A stretch of 64,000 nt of DNA from assembly GCF_016863295.1 (NCBI RefSeq), contig NZ_BOOP01000004.1:310001-374000 (forward strand), written 5' to 3'. Below are positions 32,971-42,187 of this stretch, one piece after another. A model generated the notes under the pieces. The model had not been told where the DNA came from. It did not search any database and saw nothing but the letters and a program-made list of their open reading frames with translations. A program made the position numbers and the translations under genes. The DNA is from Planotetraspora phitsanulokensis (GTDB lineage Bacteria > Actinomycetota > Actinomycetes > Streptosporangiales > Streptosporangiaceae). Each line of letters starts with the position of its first letter. Positions within the stretch are counted from its first letter, which is position 1.

Positions 32971-33471
32971 TTGAGTGATCTTGGCGACATTCCTGACCCG
33001 CTGGCCCTGGAGAATCAGGTGTGCTTCGCCCTGGCCGTCGCGTCGCGCAGTGTGATCGCGGTCTACCGCCCCCTGCTGGAGCCGATGGGGCTGACCCATC
33101 CCCAATACCTGGTGATGCTGGCGTTGTGGCAACACGCGCCGTTGTCGGTCAAGGACCTCAGCCGGTTGCTCCAGTTGGAGCCCGCCACGCTCTCGCCGCT
33201 GCTCAAGCGCCTGGAGGCCAACGGGTTCGTCCAGCGTCTGCGTGCCAGCGGCGACGAACGTTCTCTCGCGGTGACCCTCACCCCGGCCGGGCGGCGGTTG
33301 CGCGACGAGGCCGAGAAAATCCCCCCGGCGATCGTCGGGCGCCTGGGAATGGAACTGAGCGATCTCCAGCACCTGCACCAGATGCTGACGCAGGTGATCG
33401 CCGCCGCCAACAAGGCCAACCACGCCGGCCACGCCGACCAGCACGCCCACCAGCCCGCGGGCGGCCACTGA
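32971..33471 (+). CDS. MarR family regulator, OhrR-like
   Basis: 166 residues from a TTG with a strong RBS (GGAGGT at 32962-32967); an ATG at 32941 would add ten residues but lacks one. The region LALENQVCFALAVASRSVIAVYRPLL contains the N-terminal Cys in the position of the peroxide-sensing Cys of OhrR. The wHTH is HPQYLVMLALW to SGDERSLAVTLTPAGRRL. A His-rich tail (HAGHADQHAHQPAGGH) ends the protein, and may bind metal. It likely represses itself and the divergent mini-genes. Confidence 0.85.
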   Translation: MSDLGDIPDPLALENQVCFALAVASRSVIAVYRPLLEPMGLTHPQYLVMLALWQHAPLSVKDLSRLLQLEPATLSPLLKRLEANGFVQRLRASGDERSLAVTLTPAGRRLRDEAEKIPPAIVGRLGMELSDLQHLHQMLTQVIAAANKANHAGHADQHAHQPAGGH

Positions 33472-33518
33472 GATCGAAACCGGGTCGCTGCTCAGGTGGC
33501 CATGGCCGACGGCCGGCC

Positions 33519-34406
33519 TCAGCCCTTGCTGGCGCCGAGAGTCAGACCGGCGACGAAGTGCCGTTGCAGGGCCAGATAGACCGCCAGGGTCGGGATGACG
33601 GTGATGGTCGCCCCGGCCGCGATCATGTTGTAGTCGAGCAGGAACTGCCCCTGCAGGTTCGTGATCCCGGTGGTGATCGGCAGCCGGTCGCCGCTGTGGA
33701 TGAACAGCAGCGGCCAGAAGTAGTCGTTGTACAGCCAGACCACCTCCAGCGTGCCCAATGCGGCGAGCGCCGGGCGCGTCAGCGGCATGATGATGCGGCT
33801 GTACTGCTGCCAGACGCTCGCGCCGTCCACCCGGGCCGCCTCCGTCAGGCCGGACGGCAGCGCCTTCATGTAGTTGGACAACACGAACGTGCAAAAGCCC
33901 ATCTGGAAGGCCACCTCGACGGCGATGACCGCGTAGTAGGTGTCCAGCAGGGTGCCGGACGAGCTGATCGAGTACGGCAGCGGCGTGTGCTTGAACATCT
34001 CGAACAGCGGGGCCGCGAGCACCTGCGGCGGCAACATGTTGCCCGCGGTGAACAGGATCAGCAGCGTCAGGTTGAACCTCCAGGTGAAGCGGCTCACCGC
34101 GAAGGCCATCATCGAGGCGAACCCGAGGGTGAGCACCACCGACGGGACGGTGATGAGCAGCGTGTTGCCGAAGTAGGTCGCCATGCCGCCCTGGCTCCAC
34201 GCGGCCGTGAAGTTGTCCAGGTTGAGCGGCCCGTGCAGGCTCCAGTACCCGTACTTGTCGGTCACCGCCTTCGGGCGCAGGGCGGCGTAGAGCGTCCACA
34301 GCAACGGCACCAGCCACATGACGGCCATGACGACGAGGAACAGGTGGGTGCCGTAGTGCCGGCGGGGCCGGCCGGCCGCCGGCGCGATCGGCGCTGTCGC
34401 CGTCAT
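33519..34406 (-). CDS. Carbohydrate ABC transporter permease, MalG type (alpha-galactoside locus)
   Basis: 295 residues, six helices, EAA loop LTEAARVDGASVWQQYSRIIMP near residue 190, and the tail HFVAGLTLGASKG. Start overlaps the MalF stop by one base (TGATG). Last gene of the operon GH36-binding protein-MalF-MalG. No ATPase gene is present. Confidence 0.9.
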   Translation of the reverse strand: MTATAPIAPAAGRPRRHYGTHLFLVVMAVMWLVPLLWTLYAALRPKAVTDKYGYWSLHGPLNLDNFTAAWSQGGMATYFGNTLLITVPSVVLTLGFASMMAFAVSRFTWRFNLTLLILFTAGNMLPPQVLAAPLFEMFKHTPLPYSISSSGTLLDTYYAVIAVEVAFQMGFCTFVLSNYMKALPSGLTEAARVDGASVWQQYSRIIMPLTRPALAALGTLEVVWLYNDYFWPLLFIHSGDRLPITTGITNLQGQFLLDYNMIAAGATITVIPTLAVYLALQRHFVAGLTLGASKG

Positions 34407-35371
34407 CAGTCAGCCCTCCGGAAGGTGCGGACCAGGTAGTAGACGATGGGGCCCAGCGAAATGACCAGCAGGATCACCGCCAGAGCCGACCCGACACCGA
34501 TCACCTGGCCCGCGCCGACCAGGTTCTGGATGACCAGGACGCTGAGCAGTTCGAGCCCGTTGGTGCCCTTGTTGATCAGATAGACGATGTCGAAGGCCCG
34601 CAGCCCTTCGATGATCGTGATGACGACGATCACGATGTTGATGGGCCGCATCGCCGGGAGGATCACCCGGAAGAACGTCTGCCGGCCGTTGGCGCCGTCG
34701 AGCGCGGCGGCCTCCCGGAGGCTCGGGTCGATGCCCTTCAGCCCGGCCAGGTAGAGCACCATGATGTAGCCGGCGTGCCGCCAGGTGGTCGCCACCAGCG
34801 CGGCCCACAGGTTGACGTCGGAGTCGCCGAACCAGTCGACGGCGCCCGGCGTCCCCGCGGTGCCGAGCAGGTTGTTGAGCAGGCCCTCGTTGCGGGCGTA
34901 GATCAGCTGCCAGATGATCCCGACCATGACCATCGACAACATGACCGGCGTGAAGAAGACGCTCTGGTAGAGCCGGGTGCCGCGGATCTTCTGGTCGAGC
35001 AGTACGGCGAGCAGCAGCCCGATCGGGGTGGCGACCAGGGCGAGGAAGACCAGCCAGATGATGTTGTGCGCCAGTGCCGGCCAGAACGGCGGGTACTCCT
35101 CCACCGCGTAGGTGTAGTTGCTCAGGCCCGCCGGCCGGATGTCGGCGAGATCGAGCCCGTTCCACTTGGTGAACGACAACCCGACCGACAGGAGCGTGGG
35201 GATCCACACGAGCACGGCCTGGATGAGCGTCGGCACGCCCACCATCACGCCGAGCACGAGCCGATCCCGCCCCGACAGCCGCCGCACCCGGCGTGGCCGC
35301 GCGGAAGGCGCGGTCACGCCGGCGGACGCGGCGGCCGCCGAGGGCAGGGTCGTCTGCGGCATGACGCTCAT
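34406..35371 (-). CDS. Carbohydrate ABC transporter permease, MalF type (alpha-galactoside locus)
   Basis: 321 residues with a basic cytoplasmic N-terminus (about 35 residues) and six helices; EAA loop LREAAALDGANGRQTFFRVILP near residue 222. It follows the binding-protein gene by 4 bases and is coupled to the MalG partner. Partner of the importer serving the alpha-galactosidases of this region. Confidence 0.9.
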   Translation of the reverse strand: MSVMPQTTLPSAAAASAGVTAPSARPRRVRRLSGRDRLVLGVMVGVPTLIQAVLVWIPTLLSVGLSFTKWNGLDLADIRPAGLSNYTYAVEEYPPFWPALAHNIIWLVFLALVATPIGLLLAVLLDQKIRGTRLYQSVFFTPVMLSMVMVGIIWQLIYARNEGLLNNLLGTAGTPGAVDWFGDSDVNLWAALVATTWRHAGYIMVLYLAGLKGIDPSLREAAALDGANGRQTFFRVILPAMRPINIVIVVITIIEGLRAFDIVYLINKGTNGLELLSVLVIQNLVGAGQVIGVGSALAVILLVISLGPIVYYLVRTFRRAD

Positions 35372-35375
35372 CGGC

Positions 35376-36683
35376 TCACTCGGCCGCGTACAGGGACTTG
35401 GCCTGCGCCTCGATGGCGCGGGTGTCGATGGTGCCGTCCTTGATGAAGCCCTGCAGGGCCGGGATCATCACGTTGTTCGCCATCGCGGGCAGGGCGTCGC
35501 GGTCGAAGAACTGGCTGATGTACTTGGCGTCGGCGATCGCCGCCGCGCCCTTCTTGTTGAGCTCGCTGAACGACGCGGTGTTCGCGTCCTTCGCGGTCTG
35601 CAGGTTGGAGGAGTCCTTGGCGGCGTACGCGTCCTGACCTGCGCCGCTGCCGAAGAAGGCCAGCATGTCCTTGGCCGTCTTGTTGGACCCGGCCCGCTTC
35701 GACAGGACGAAGCCGTCGATGGGGGCCTCGATGGCGTCGGTGCCCTCGACCGCGATGGCGGGGAAGGGGAAGAAGTCGAGGTCGGCGAGGATCTCCTTGT
35801 CGGTGACGTCCTGCGCGATGAACGCCCCGATCAGGTACATGCCCGCCTTCTTGCTCGTCATGGAGCGGGCGCCCTCCTGCCAGGTCGCGCCGAGCGCGGC
35901 CTTGTCCTGGTACGGCAGCAGCGCCTTCCAGTTGTCGAAGACGTCCTTGACCTTCTGCTGGTCCCAGGACTCCTTGTGGGCGCACAGGTCGAGGTGGAAC
36001 TGGTAGCCGTTCGTGCGCATGTTGATGTAGTCGAACGTGCCCATCGCCGGCCAGCCGTCCTTGTCGGCGAAGGCGATCGGGGTCAGGCCGTCCTTCTTCA
36101 TCTGCTCGCACAGCGCGCGGAAGGCGTCGAAGGTGCCGGGGATCTCGTAGCCGTGCTCCTGCCACACGCTCTTGCGGTAGTAGAAGCCCCACGGGTAGTT
36201 GTAGTTCGGCACGAAGTACTTCTTGCCGTCCTCGCCCTCGGACGCCTTGGTGAGGCCTTCGGAGAAGTTGCCGCCGATCTGCGCCCACACGTCGTCGACC
36301 GGCGCGAGCAGCCCCTTGGCCGCGTAGTACCGCATCTTGTAGCCGGCGAACCAGGTGATCACGTCTTCGGGGTTGCTCTGCAGGTACGAGCTGATGTTGT
36401 CGACCAGCTGCGCGCGCGGCATCACGTTCGTCTTCACGGTCGCGCCGGACTTGGCCTTGAACGCGTCCACCATCGCCTGGATGGCGCTCCTCGGGACCGG
36501 GTCGGACAGCCCCGAGCCGACCGAGGTCGCCTTGACCGCCGGGTCGGACGGGGCGGGGCCGCCGCTGCAGGCCGCGAGCAGCGGCGCCGCGGCGAGCGCG
36601 GCGGCCCCGCCGCCGAGCCCCCTCAACAACGTGCGCCGGTCCAGCCTGGACTCGAGGAACGGCGTGGGGTTGTGCGATGCCAT
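35376..36683 (-). CDS. Extracellular sugar-binding lipoprotein, Tat-type signal (alpha-galactoside locus)
   Basis: 435 residues. The signal has a twin-arginine motif (SRLDRRTLLRGL) and lipobox LLAAC, so the mature protein is a surface lipoprotein. The body is solute-binding family 1 (DVITWFAGYKMRYYAAKGLL, YPWGFYYRKSVWQEHGYEIP). ATG at 36683 has RBS TTGGAGATC; an ATG at 36716 overlapping the GH36 stop would add 11 residues. Presumed ligand: alpha-galactosyl oligosaccharide such as melibiose or raffinose-type sugars. Confidence 0.88.
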   Translation of the reverse strand: MASHNPTPFLESRLDRRTLLRGLGGGAAALAAAPLLAACSGGPAPSDPAVKATSVGSGLSDPVPRSAIQAMVDAFKAKSGATVKTNVMPRAQLVDNISSYLQSNPEDVITWFAGYKMRYYAAKGLLAPVDDVWAQIGGNFSEGLTKASEGEDGKKYFVPNYNYPWGFYYRKSVWQEHGYEIPGTFDAFRALCEQMKKDGLTPIAFADKDGWPAMGTFDYINMRTNGYQFHLDLCAHKESWDQQKVKDVFDNWKALLPYQDKAALGATWQEGARSMTSKKAGMYLIGAFIAQDVTDKEILADLDFFPFPAIAVEGTDAIEAPIDGFVLSKRAGSNKTAKDMLAFFGSGAGQDAYAAKDSSNLQTAKDANTASFSELNKKGAAAIADAKYISQFFDRDALPAMANNVMIPALQGFIKDGTIDTRAIEAQAKSLYAAE

Positions 36684-36712
36684 GGGATCTCCAATGGTGG
36701 TGAGGGGAGTGT

Positions 36713-38812
36713 TCATGCCTGGTCCACCCTCCGCAGGCGGACGAGGGCGCTGGCGTGGTCGCCCGGCGGCAGGCCGAGGGGCAGGCCCGACTGCAGCAGC
36801 ACCGCTCCCGGGTAGGTCGCCCCGGTGTCCAGGTCCCGGTAGACGGCGTCCGGCCGTACGGCGGCCAGGCGCAACGGCGCCGGGGAGTGGCCGAACGCCC
36901 TGGTGGGGCACCAGGCGAGCACGACGTGCTCGTCCTCGCGGACGTACTCCACGCCGGTCAGCATGCCGTCGCCGCGCAGCCGGTGTTGCGCGCCGTGCTG
37001 GACGACGTGCCGGATGCGCTTGTACACGGCCACCAGTTCCGCGCTCTCCTTCAGCTCCTCCTGCGTCCACGTGGTGAGGTCGCCGCCGATGCCGGGGACG
37101 CCGGCCATGGCGACGTGGAACCTGAAGCGGAGCGGAGTCCGCCGGGCGGTGGCCACGTTGGGGCTGTCGGTCACCCAGGCGCTCATGACCTGCGCCGGGT
37201 AGAGCTGGCTGAATCCGCGCTGGATGCCGATCCGGTCGACCGGGTCGGTGTTGTCCGACGCCCACACCTGGTCGGTGCGGGCCAGGATGCCGAGGTCGGC
37301 CCGGCCGCCGCCGCCCGAGCACGCCTCGATGCGCAGGCCCGGGTGGTCGGCCCGCAGCCGGTCCATGATCCGGTAGACCGACCGCGTGTGCTCGATCCAC
37401 AACCGGTCGGGGTCGCCGTGGCCGGGCCAGCCGGCCTCGGTGAAGGGGCGGTTGGCGTCCCATTTGAGGAAGTCGATCGCGTGCTCGGCCACCAGCCGGT
37501 CCAGCCAGGTGTGGGTCCACTCGGCGGCGTCGGGCCGGGCGAGGTTGAGCACCAGTTGGTGGCGCATCTCGGTCCGGCCGCGGTTGGCCATGTGCAGCAC
37601 CCAGTCCGGGTGGGCCCGGTAGAGGTCGCTGTCGGGGTTGACCATCTCGGGTTCCACCCAGATGCCGAAGCGCATGCCCAGCCGGCGCACCTCGGCCGCG
37701 AGCGGGCCCAGCCCCGAGGGGAACCGGTCCGGGTTGGGCGCCCAGTCGCCGAGGCCGGCGCGCTCGCTCCTGCGCCCGCCGAACCAGCCGTCGTCCATGA
37801 CGAACAGCTCGACGCCGAGGCTCGCGGCCCGTGCGGCGAGCGCCATCTGGCCGGCCTCGTCGACGTCGAATCCGGTCGCCTCCCAGGAGTTGTAGAGGAC
37901 GGGCCGGGTCTCGTCGGGGTGGGCCAAAACACGTGCGCGGACGTGCGCGTGCCAGGCGCGACTGGCAGCCCCGAACCCGTTCGCCGTGTAGAGGCCGGCG
38001 AAGACGGGGGTCTCCAGCGCCTCGCCGGGCGCCAGCGACCAGCTGAGGCCCTCGTGGCCGAACCCGCCCGTCCACGTGGTCCGCCCGACCGGGTCCCGGT
38101 GCAGGGAGATCCGCCAGCTTCCGCTCCAGGCGAGCGCGGTGCTCCAGACCTCGCCGCAGTTCTCGCACGCGGTGCCGTCGTCGACCGCGAGCCAGGGGTT
38201 GGCGTGGTGGCTCGTCATGCCGCGCCGGCTGGTCAGGACCGTCTCGGCCACGGGGACGTCGGTCCGCCGGACCTGGAACTCGCTGTTCCAGCCGCCGACG
38301 AGGTGACTCATCCGGTAGTGCGCCCGGTGCGGCGCCGCCCAGGCGGCCGAGTCGCACCGCAGCACCGTGACCGGCGCCGTTTCGTCGCGGTTCTCGACGT
38401 TCGTCCACCGCTCGATCACGTCGCTGTCGTCGTGCACCCGGTAGTTGAGGGTCACGTGCAGGGGGTAGTGCCGATCGCGCAGGTGAATGCGCAGGTGGCC
38501 GCCGTCGACGTCGTGACCGGTGTAGCGCCATTCGACGCCACGCGTGCCATCGGCGAACCTGACCAGTAGGCTGGGCGGACCGAAGCGGGCCCCGCCCTCC
38601 ACCGCCAGCTCGTCGACGCCTGCCACCGACTCGAAACTGCTCGCCGCCGGTGACACGCGCTCAGGCAGCTCGGCCGCCTGGTCGAGCGTCAGCGCGGCAC
38701 CCCAGTGAACGTGCCGCACGCTGTCGTCCTCGGCGAGCCGGATGGCGTACGCCGAGGTCGGGCCGCGCAACAGCCACAGGCGGTGGTCGGGATGGAACAG
38801 CACGGAGGGCAT
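36713..38812 (-). CDS. Alpha-galactosidase, GH36, full length
   Basis: 699 residues, the usual GH36 length, cytoplasmic. N-terminal beta-supersandwich (1-310), then the barrel: VLYNSWEATGFDVDE, FVMDDGWFGGR, and DFLKWDANRPF with the nucleophile Asp near residue 450, then IEACSGGGGRADLGIL and WASDNTD with the acid Asp near 521. First gene of the importer operon (RBS GAGGACC before ATG), so it hydrolyses imported alpha-galactosides. Divergent from the ROK regulator. Confidence 0.93.
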   Translation of the reverse strand: MPSVLFHPDHRLWLLRGPTSAYAIRLAEDDSVRHVHWGAALTLDQAAELPERVSPAASSFESVAGVDELAVEGGARFGPPSLLVRFADGTRGVEWRYTGHDVDGGHLRIHLRDRHYPLHVTLNYRVHDDSDVIERWTNVENRDETAPVTVLRCDSAAWAAPHRAHYRMSHLVGGWNSEFQVRRTDVPVAETVLTSRRGMTSHHANPWLAVDDGTACENCGEVWSTALAWSGSWRISLHRDPVGRTTWTGGFGHEGLSWSLAPGEALETPVFAGLYTANGFGAASRAWHAHVRARVLAHPDETRPVLYNSWEATGFDVDEAGQMALAARAASLGVELFVMDDGWFGGRRSERAGLGDWAPNPDRFPSGLGPLAAEVRRLGMRFGIWVEPEMVNPDSDLYRAHPDWVLHMANRGRTEMRHQLVLNLARPDAAEWTHTWLDRLVAEHAIDFLKWDANRPFTEAGWPGHGDPDRLWIEHTRSVYRIMDRLRADHPGLRIEACSGGGGRADLGILARTDQVWASDNTDPVDRIGIQRGFSQLYPAQVMSAWVTDSPNVATARRTPLRFRFHVAMAGVPGIGGDLTTWTQEELKESAELVAVYKRIRHVVQHGAQHRLRGDGMLTGVEYVREDEHVVLAWCPTRAFGHSPAPLRLAAVRPDAVYRDLDTGATYPGAVLLQSGLPLGLPPGDHASALVRLRRVDQA

Positions 38813-38857
38813 CTGGTCCTCGAAATCGGGGCGGGCAGGCCGGTGAGTGCCGCTGAG

Positions 38858-38917
38858 CGTAGGCTTCGTCCGGCGCGCAAATCAATACTTGACGAAGGAA
38901 ATTATTACGCCTACGTT
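38858..38917 (+). promoter_or_regulatory. Promoter of the ROK gene overlaid with nested inverted repeats
   Basis: TTGACG (38889-38894), a 17-base spacer, and TACGTT (38912-38917) form a good sigma-70-type promoter whose start site would fall at about the ATG at 38925, giving a leaderless mRNA. CGTAGGC (38858) pairs with GCCTACG (38909), and CTTCGTC (38864) with GACGAAG (38891); both inner copies overlap the -35 and -10. Likely operator of the ROK protein. Confidence 0.6.
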
Positions 38918-38924
38918 TCGGGCC

Positions 38925-40091
38925 ATGCTTACCGAGACCGGCACGGGCGCTCTCACGGAGACTCCGGCGGCGACGGCCGTGTTCACGGCTGTCCTGACCG
39001 AGGGGCCGTTGAGTCGCGTCAGCCTAGCGCGCCGGCTCGGGCTGTCCTCCGCCGCCGTCACCAAGGCGGCGCGGCCGCTCATCGAGATGGGCTACCTGCA
39101 GGAACTGGCCGCCACTGAACGGACGGGCCCCGGCGCGGGCCGTCCGGCCAGCCCGCTGGCCGTACAGGCCGACCGCGAGTACTTCGTCGGCGTGAAGATC
39201 ACCGGCGACGAGCTGATCGGCGTGGTCATCGACCTGTGCGCCGACGTGCGGGCCTCGGCCCACCGGCCGCTGACCGACCCCGGCGTCGACGCCGTCCTGA
39301 CCGAGCTCGGCCACCTCGTCGACGACCTTCTGGACGGCCCGGGCGGCTACCGGCCCCGCACCCGCAGACTGGGGCTCGCCGTATCCGGCGACGTCGACCG
39401 GGCCACCGGCCTGGTCAGGTACTCGCCGTTCCTCCAGTGGCACAACGTTCCGCTGCGCGAGCGGGCCGCGGAGGTCACCGGGCTCACCGTCACGGTGGAG
39501 AACGACGTGAAGGCGCTGACCACGGCCGAGCACTGGTTCGGCGAGGGCGTGGGCGCCGAGTCGTTCGCCCTCGTCACCGTGGGCACCGGCATCGGCTGCG
39601 GCCTGGTCGTCAACGGCCGGCTCGTCTCCGGCTCACACGGCGTCGCCGGCGAGATCGGCCACATCGGCGTCGACGCCACCGGCCCCGAGTGCCACTGCGG
39701 CGGACGGGGCTGCGTCGAGGCCATCGCCGGCACCCCCGCCATCGTCCGGCAGGCCAGGCAGACCTCGGGCCGGCCCGACCTCACCATGGACGACGCCGTC
39801 GCCCTCGCCCGCGCCGGCGACGAGCGGATCGGCGCCGTCTTCGCCCGCGGCGGCGAGGCGATCGGGCTCGGCATCGCGGCCGTGGCCAATCTGGTCGGCC
39901 CGGCCAGGATCGTCGTCTCCGGCGAAGGCCTCGCGGCCTATGACCTGTTCGAGAGGCACATCCGCACCGGCTTCGAGCGCCAGGCCTTCGGCGCCGCCGT
40001 CGAGTGCCCGCTGTCCATCCGCCCGCTGCCCTTCGAGCAATGGGCGCGCGGAGCGGCCGCGGTGAGCATCCAGTCGCTCGTCGCCCCCTGA
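38925..40091 (+). CDS. ROK family transcriptional regulator
   Basis: 388 residues. N-terminal winged HTH (GPLSRVSLARRLGLSSAAVTKAARPLIEMGYL, in two parts over residues 27-58) joined to a sugar-kinase-like ROK domain: ENDVKALTTAEHWFG, TVGTGIGCGLVVNGRLV, GHIGVDATGPECHCGGRGCVEAIAG with the zinc-binding CxCGxxGC pattern. It probably senses the free sugar or sugar phosphate and controls the divergent importer/GH36 operon and the downstream glycosidase genes. No RBS before the ATG. Confidence 0.9.
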   Translation: MLTETGTGALTETPAATAVFTAVLTEGPLSRVSLARRLGLSSAAVTKAARPLIEMGYLQELAATERTGPGAGRPASPLAVQADREYFVGVKITGDELIGVVIDLCADVRASAHRPLTDPGVDAVLTELGHLVDDLLDGPGGYRPRTRRLGLAVSGDVDRATGLVRYSPFLQWHNVPLRERAAEVTGLTVTVENDVKALTTAEHWFGEGVGAESFALVTVGTGIGCGLVVNGRLVSGSHGVAGEIGHIGVDATGPECHCGGRGCVEAIAGTPAIVRQARQTSGRPDLTMDDAVALARAGDERIGAVFARGGEAIGLGIAAVANLVGPARIVVSGEGLAAYDLFERHIRTGFERQAFGAAVECPLSIRPLPFEQWARGAAAVSIQSLVAP

Positions 40092-40162
40092 ACGCCCCCT
40101 CGCATCCCCCCTCGTCCGGCCGCCTCCCCGGCCGGAATCACCCCCACCCAGGAGGCGTGACT

Positions 40163-42103
40163 GTGCAGTCGCAATCAGGCATTCCCGGACGCCCCGGCGG
40201 CTCCCCCGCCCGGCGCGGACGCGGGATCCGCACCGGCGCCGCGGCCCTGGCCGCCGCGCTGACCGTGACCCTCGGCACGGGCGCGGCCTCGGCGCAGGCC
40301 GCCGGGCCGGGCCCGAAGCCCAAGCAGCACGCGGTCGCCGTGACACCTGGCGCCGTCACCGAGGACCCCTCCTCCGCCGAGCGCGCGGCCGCGCAGAAGG
40401 CCTCGAGCGCCGCGGCGGCCGACGGCGTCGCGGCCCGCCCGCTCATGGGCTGGAGCAGCTGGAGCCTGCAGTCCACGAACTACCCGGGGGTCAACCCCGG
40501 GGGCAACGGCAACTGGCTGACCGAGGCCCACGTGCTCGAGCAGGCCGACGTGCTGGCCGAGAAGCTCAAGCCGTACGGCTACGAGTACGTCAACATCGAC
40601 GCCGGCTGGTCGAGGACCACCTCCTGGGCGCCCGGGTTCGACGAGTACGGACGCGAGATCGCCTCGCCCGAGCGGTTCCCGCACGGCATGAAGTACGTCG
40701 CCGACCAGATCCACGCCAAGGGCCTCAAGGCCGGCATCTACCTCGCCGTCGGCCTGGCCAAGGAGGCGTACGCGGGCGGCACGACGCCGATCTGGAACGC
40801 CCCCGGCTGCACCACCGCCGACATCGTGTACCCGGACCTGCGCACCACCAACGGCTGGGACAGCTCCTACAAGATCGACTTTTCGAAGCCCTGTTCACAG
40901 AAGTACATCGACTCGCAGGCCCGGCTGATCGCCGACTGGGGTTACGACTTCCTGAAGCTCGACGGCGTCGGCCCCGGCTCGTTCAAGAGCGGTGACAACT
41001 ACAACAACATCCCGGACGTCGCCGCCTGGCGGGCGGCCATCGACGCCACCGGCCGCCCGATCCGCTTCCTGGTGTCGTGGTCGCTCGACCGCAACCACGC
41101 AGCCGACTGGAAGAAGTACGCCAACGGCTGGCGCATCCAGACCGACGTCGAGTGCTACTGCGACACCCTCGTGACGTGGAACAACTCAGTCAAGATCAGG
41201 TGGGACGACGTGCCGGCCTGGACCCCGTGGGCGGGACCCGGCGGCTGGAACGACCTCGACTCCCTGGACGTCGGCAACGGCGAGATGGACGGACTGTCCA
41301 AGGACGAGCGGCAGAGCTACATGACGTTGTGGGCGATCTCCGCGGCGCCGCTCTACACCGGTGACGACCTCACCACGCTCGACTCCTACGGGCTGTCCCT
41401 GCTCACCAACAAGGAGGTCATCGCGGTCGACCAGCAGGGCATCCCGGCCCGGCCGGTGACGCCCACCGGCCCCGGCCAGGTCTGGGGCGTCAAGAACACC
41501 GACGGCTCCTACACCGTCGCGCTGTTCAACATGGGCAGCCTGCCCGCCCAGGTGACCGCCGACTGGACCAGCTTCGGCTTCGGCGGCAAGGCCGCGGTGC
41601 GCGACCTGTGGCAGCACTCGGACCTGGGCGTCCGTGACGGCTCCATATCCGCCACCCTCCCGGCGCACGGCTCCCGGCTGTTCCGGGTCACGCCGAAGAG
41701 CCCGGCTCCCAAGACGGTCTCCTACGAGGCCGAGGCGAGCGGGAACACCCTCGTGAACGGAGCCTCGAACGCGGGCTGCTCCGGCTGCTCCGGCGCCGCG
41801 AAGGTCGGCAACCTCTACAACGGCGGCGCACTGCGCATCAACAACGTGACCGTGCCGAAGACGGGCGTCTACCAGGTCAACATCCGCTACGTCACGGGCG
41901 ACCCGCGCTCGGCCACGGTCTCGGCCAACGGCCAGAACGCGGTCACCCTGGCCTTCCCGCCGAGCGGCGGCTGGGACATCGCCGCCACCGTCACCGTGCC
42001 CATGCAGTTGCACGCCGGCGCCAACACCATCGAGATCGACAGCAGCACCCCGGTCTACTCGCCGGACATCGACAAGGTCGAGGTCCCGCTGAACGTCCGG
42101 TAG
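40163..42103 (+). CDS. Secreted GH27 alpha-galactosidase with C-terminal CBM35-like domain
   Basis: 646 residues, GTG with RBS GGAGG. A long Sec signal (residues about 20-47; GAAALAAALTVTLGTGAASAQA) is followed by a linker. GH27 motifs: PLMGWSSWSLQ, YGYEYVNIDAGWSR, GYDFLKLDGVGP with nucleophile Asp near 267, and IQTDVECYCDT with acid Asp near 326. A short beta-domain follows, then a CBM35-like module (about 520-646; TVSYEAEASGNTLVNGA, VYQVNIRYVTGD). It removes alpha-galactose from polymers or long oligomers outside the cell, upstream of the importer. Confidence 0.92.
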   Translation: MQSQSGIPGRPGGSPARRGRGIRTGAAALAAALTVTLGTGAASAQAAGPGPKPKQHAVAVTPGAVTEDPSSAERAAAQKASSAAAADGVAARPLMGWSSWSLQSTNYPGVNPGGNGNWLTEAHVLEQADVLAEKLKPYGYEYVNIDAGWSRTTSWAPGFDEYGREIASPERFPHGMKYVADQIHAKGLKAGIYLAVGLAKEAYAGGTTPIWNAPGCTTADIVYPDLRTTNGWDSSYKIDFSKPCSQKYIDSQARLIADWGYDFLKLDGVGPGSFKSGDNYNNIPDVAAWRAAIDATGRPIRFLVSWSLDRNHAADWKKYANGWRIQTDVECYCDTLVTWNNSVKIRWDDVPAWTPWAGPGGWNDLDSLDVGNGEMDGLSKDERQSYMTLWAISAAPLYTGDDLTTLDSYGLSLLTNKEVIAVDQQGIPARPVTPTGPGQVWGVKNTDGSYTVALFNMGSLPAQVTADWTSFGFGGKAAVRDLWQHSDLGVRDGSISATLPAHGSRLFRVTPKSPAPKTVSYEAEASGNTLVNGASNAGCSGCSGAAKVGNLYNGGALRINNVTVPKTGVYQVNIRYVTGDPRSATVSANGQNAVTLAFPPSGGWDIAATVTVPMQLHAGANTIEIDSSTPVYSPDIDKVEVPLNVR

Positions 42104-42111
42104 TCACCACA

Positions 42112-42150
42112 TCGGGGAGCCCGGGACGGCGTCGCCGTTCCGGGCCCCGA
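42112..42150 (+). terminator. Strong hairpin after the GH27 gene
   Basis: An 11-bp stem with one G-U pair (CCCGGGACGGC 42120-42130 with GCCGTTCCGGG 42134-42144) is extended by TCGGGG/CCCCGA. It lies 8 bases after the GH27 stop and could terminate or attenuate transcription before the GH95 gene 38 bases further on. Confidence 0.55.
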
Positions 42151-42187
42151 CATCATCGACACCATCGCACTCCCCGGGGGGCACCAC

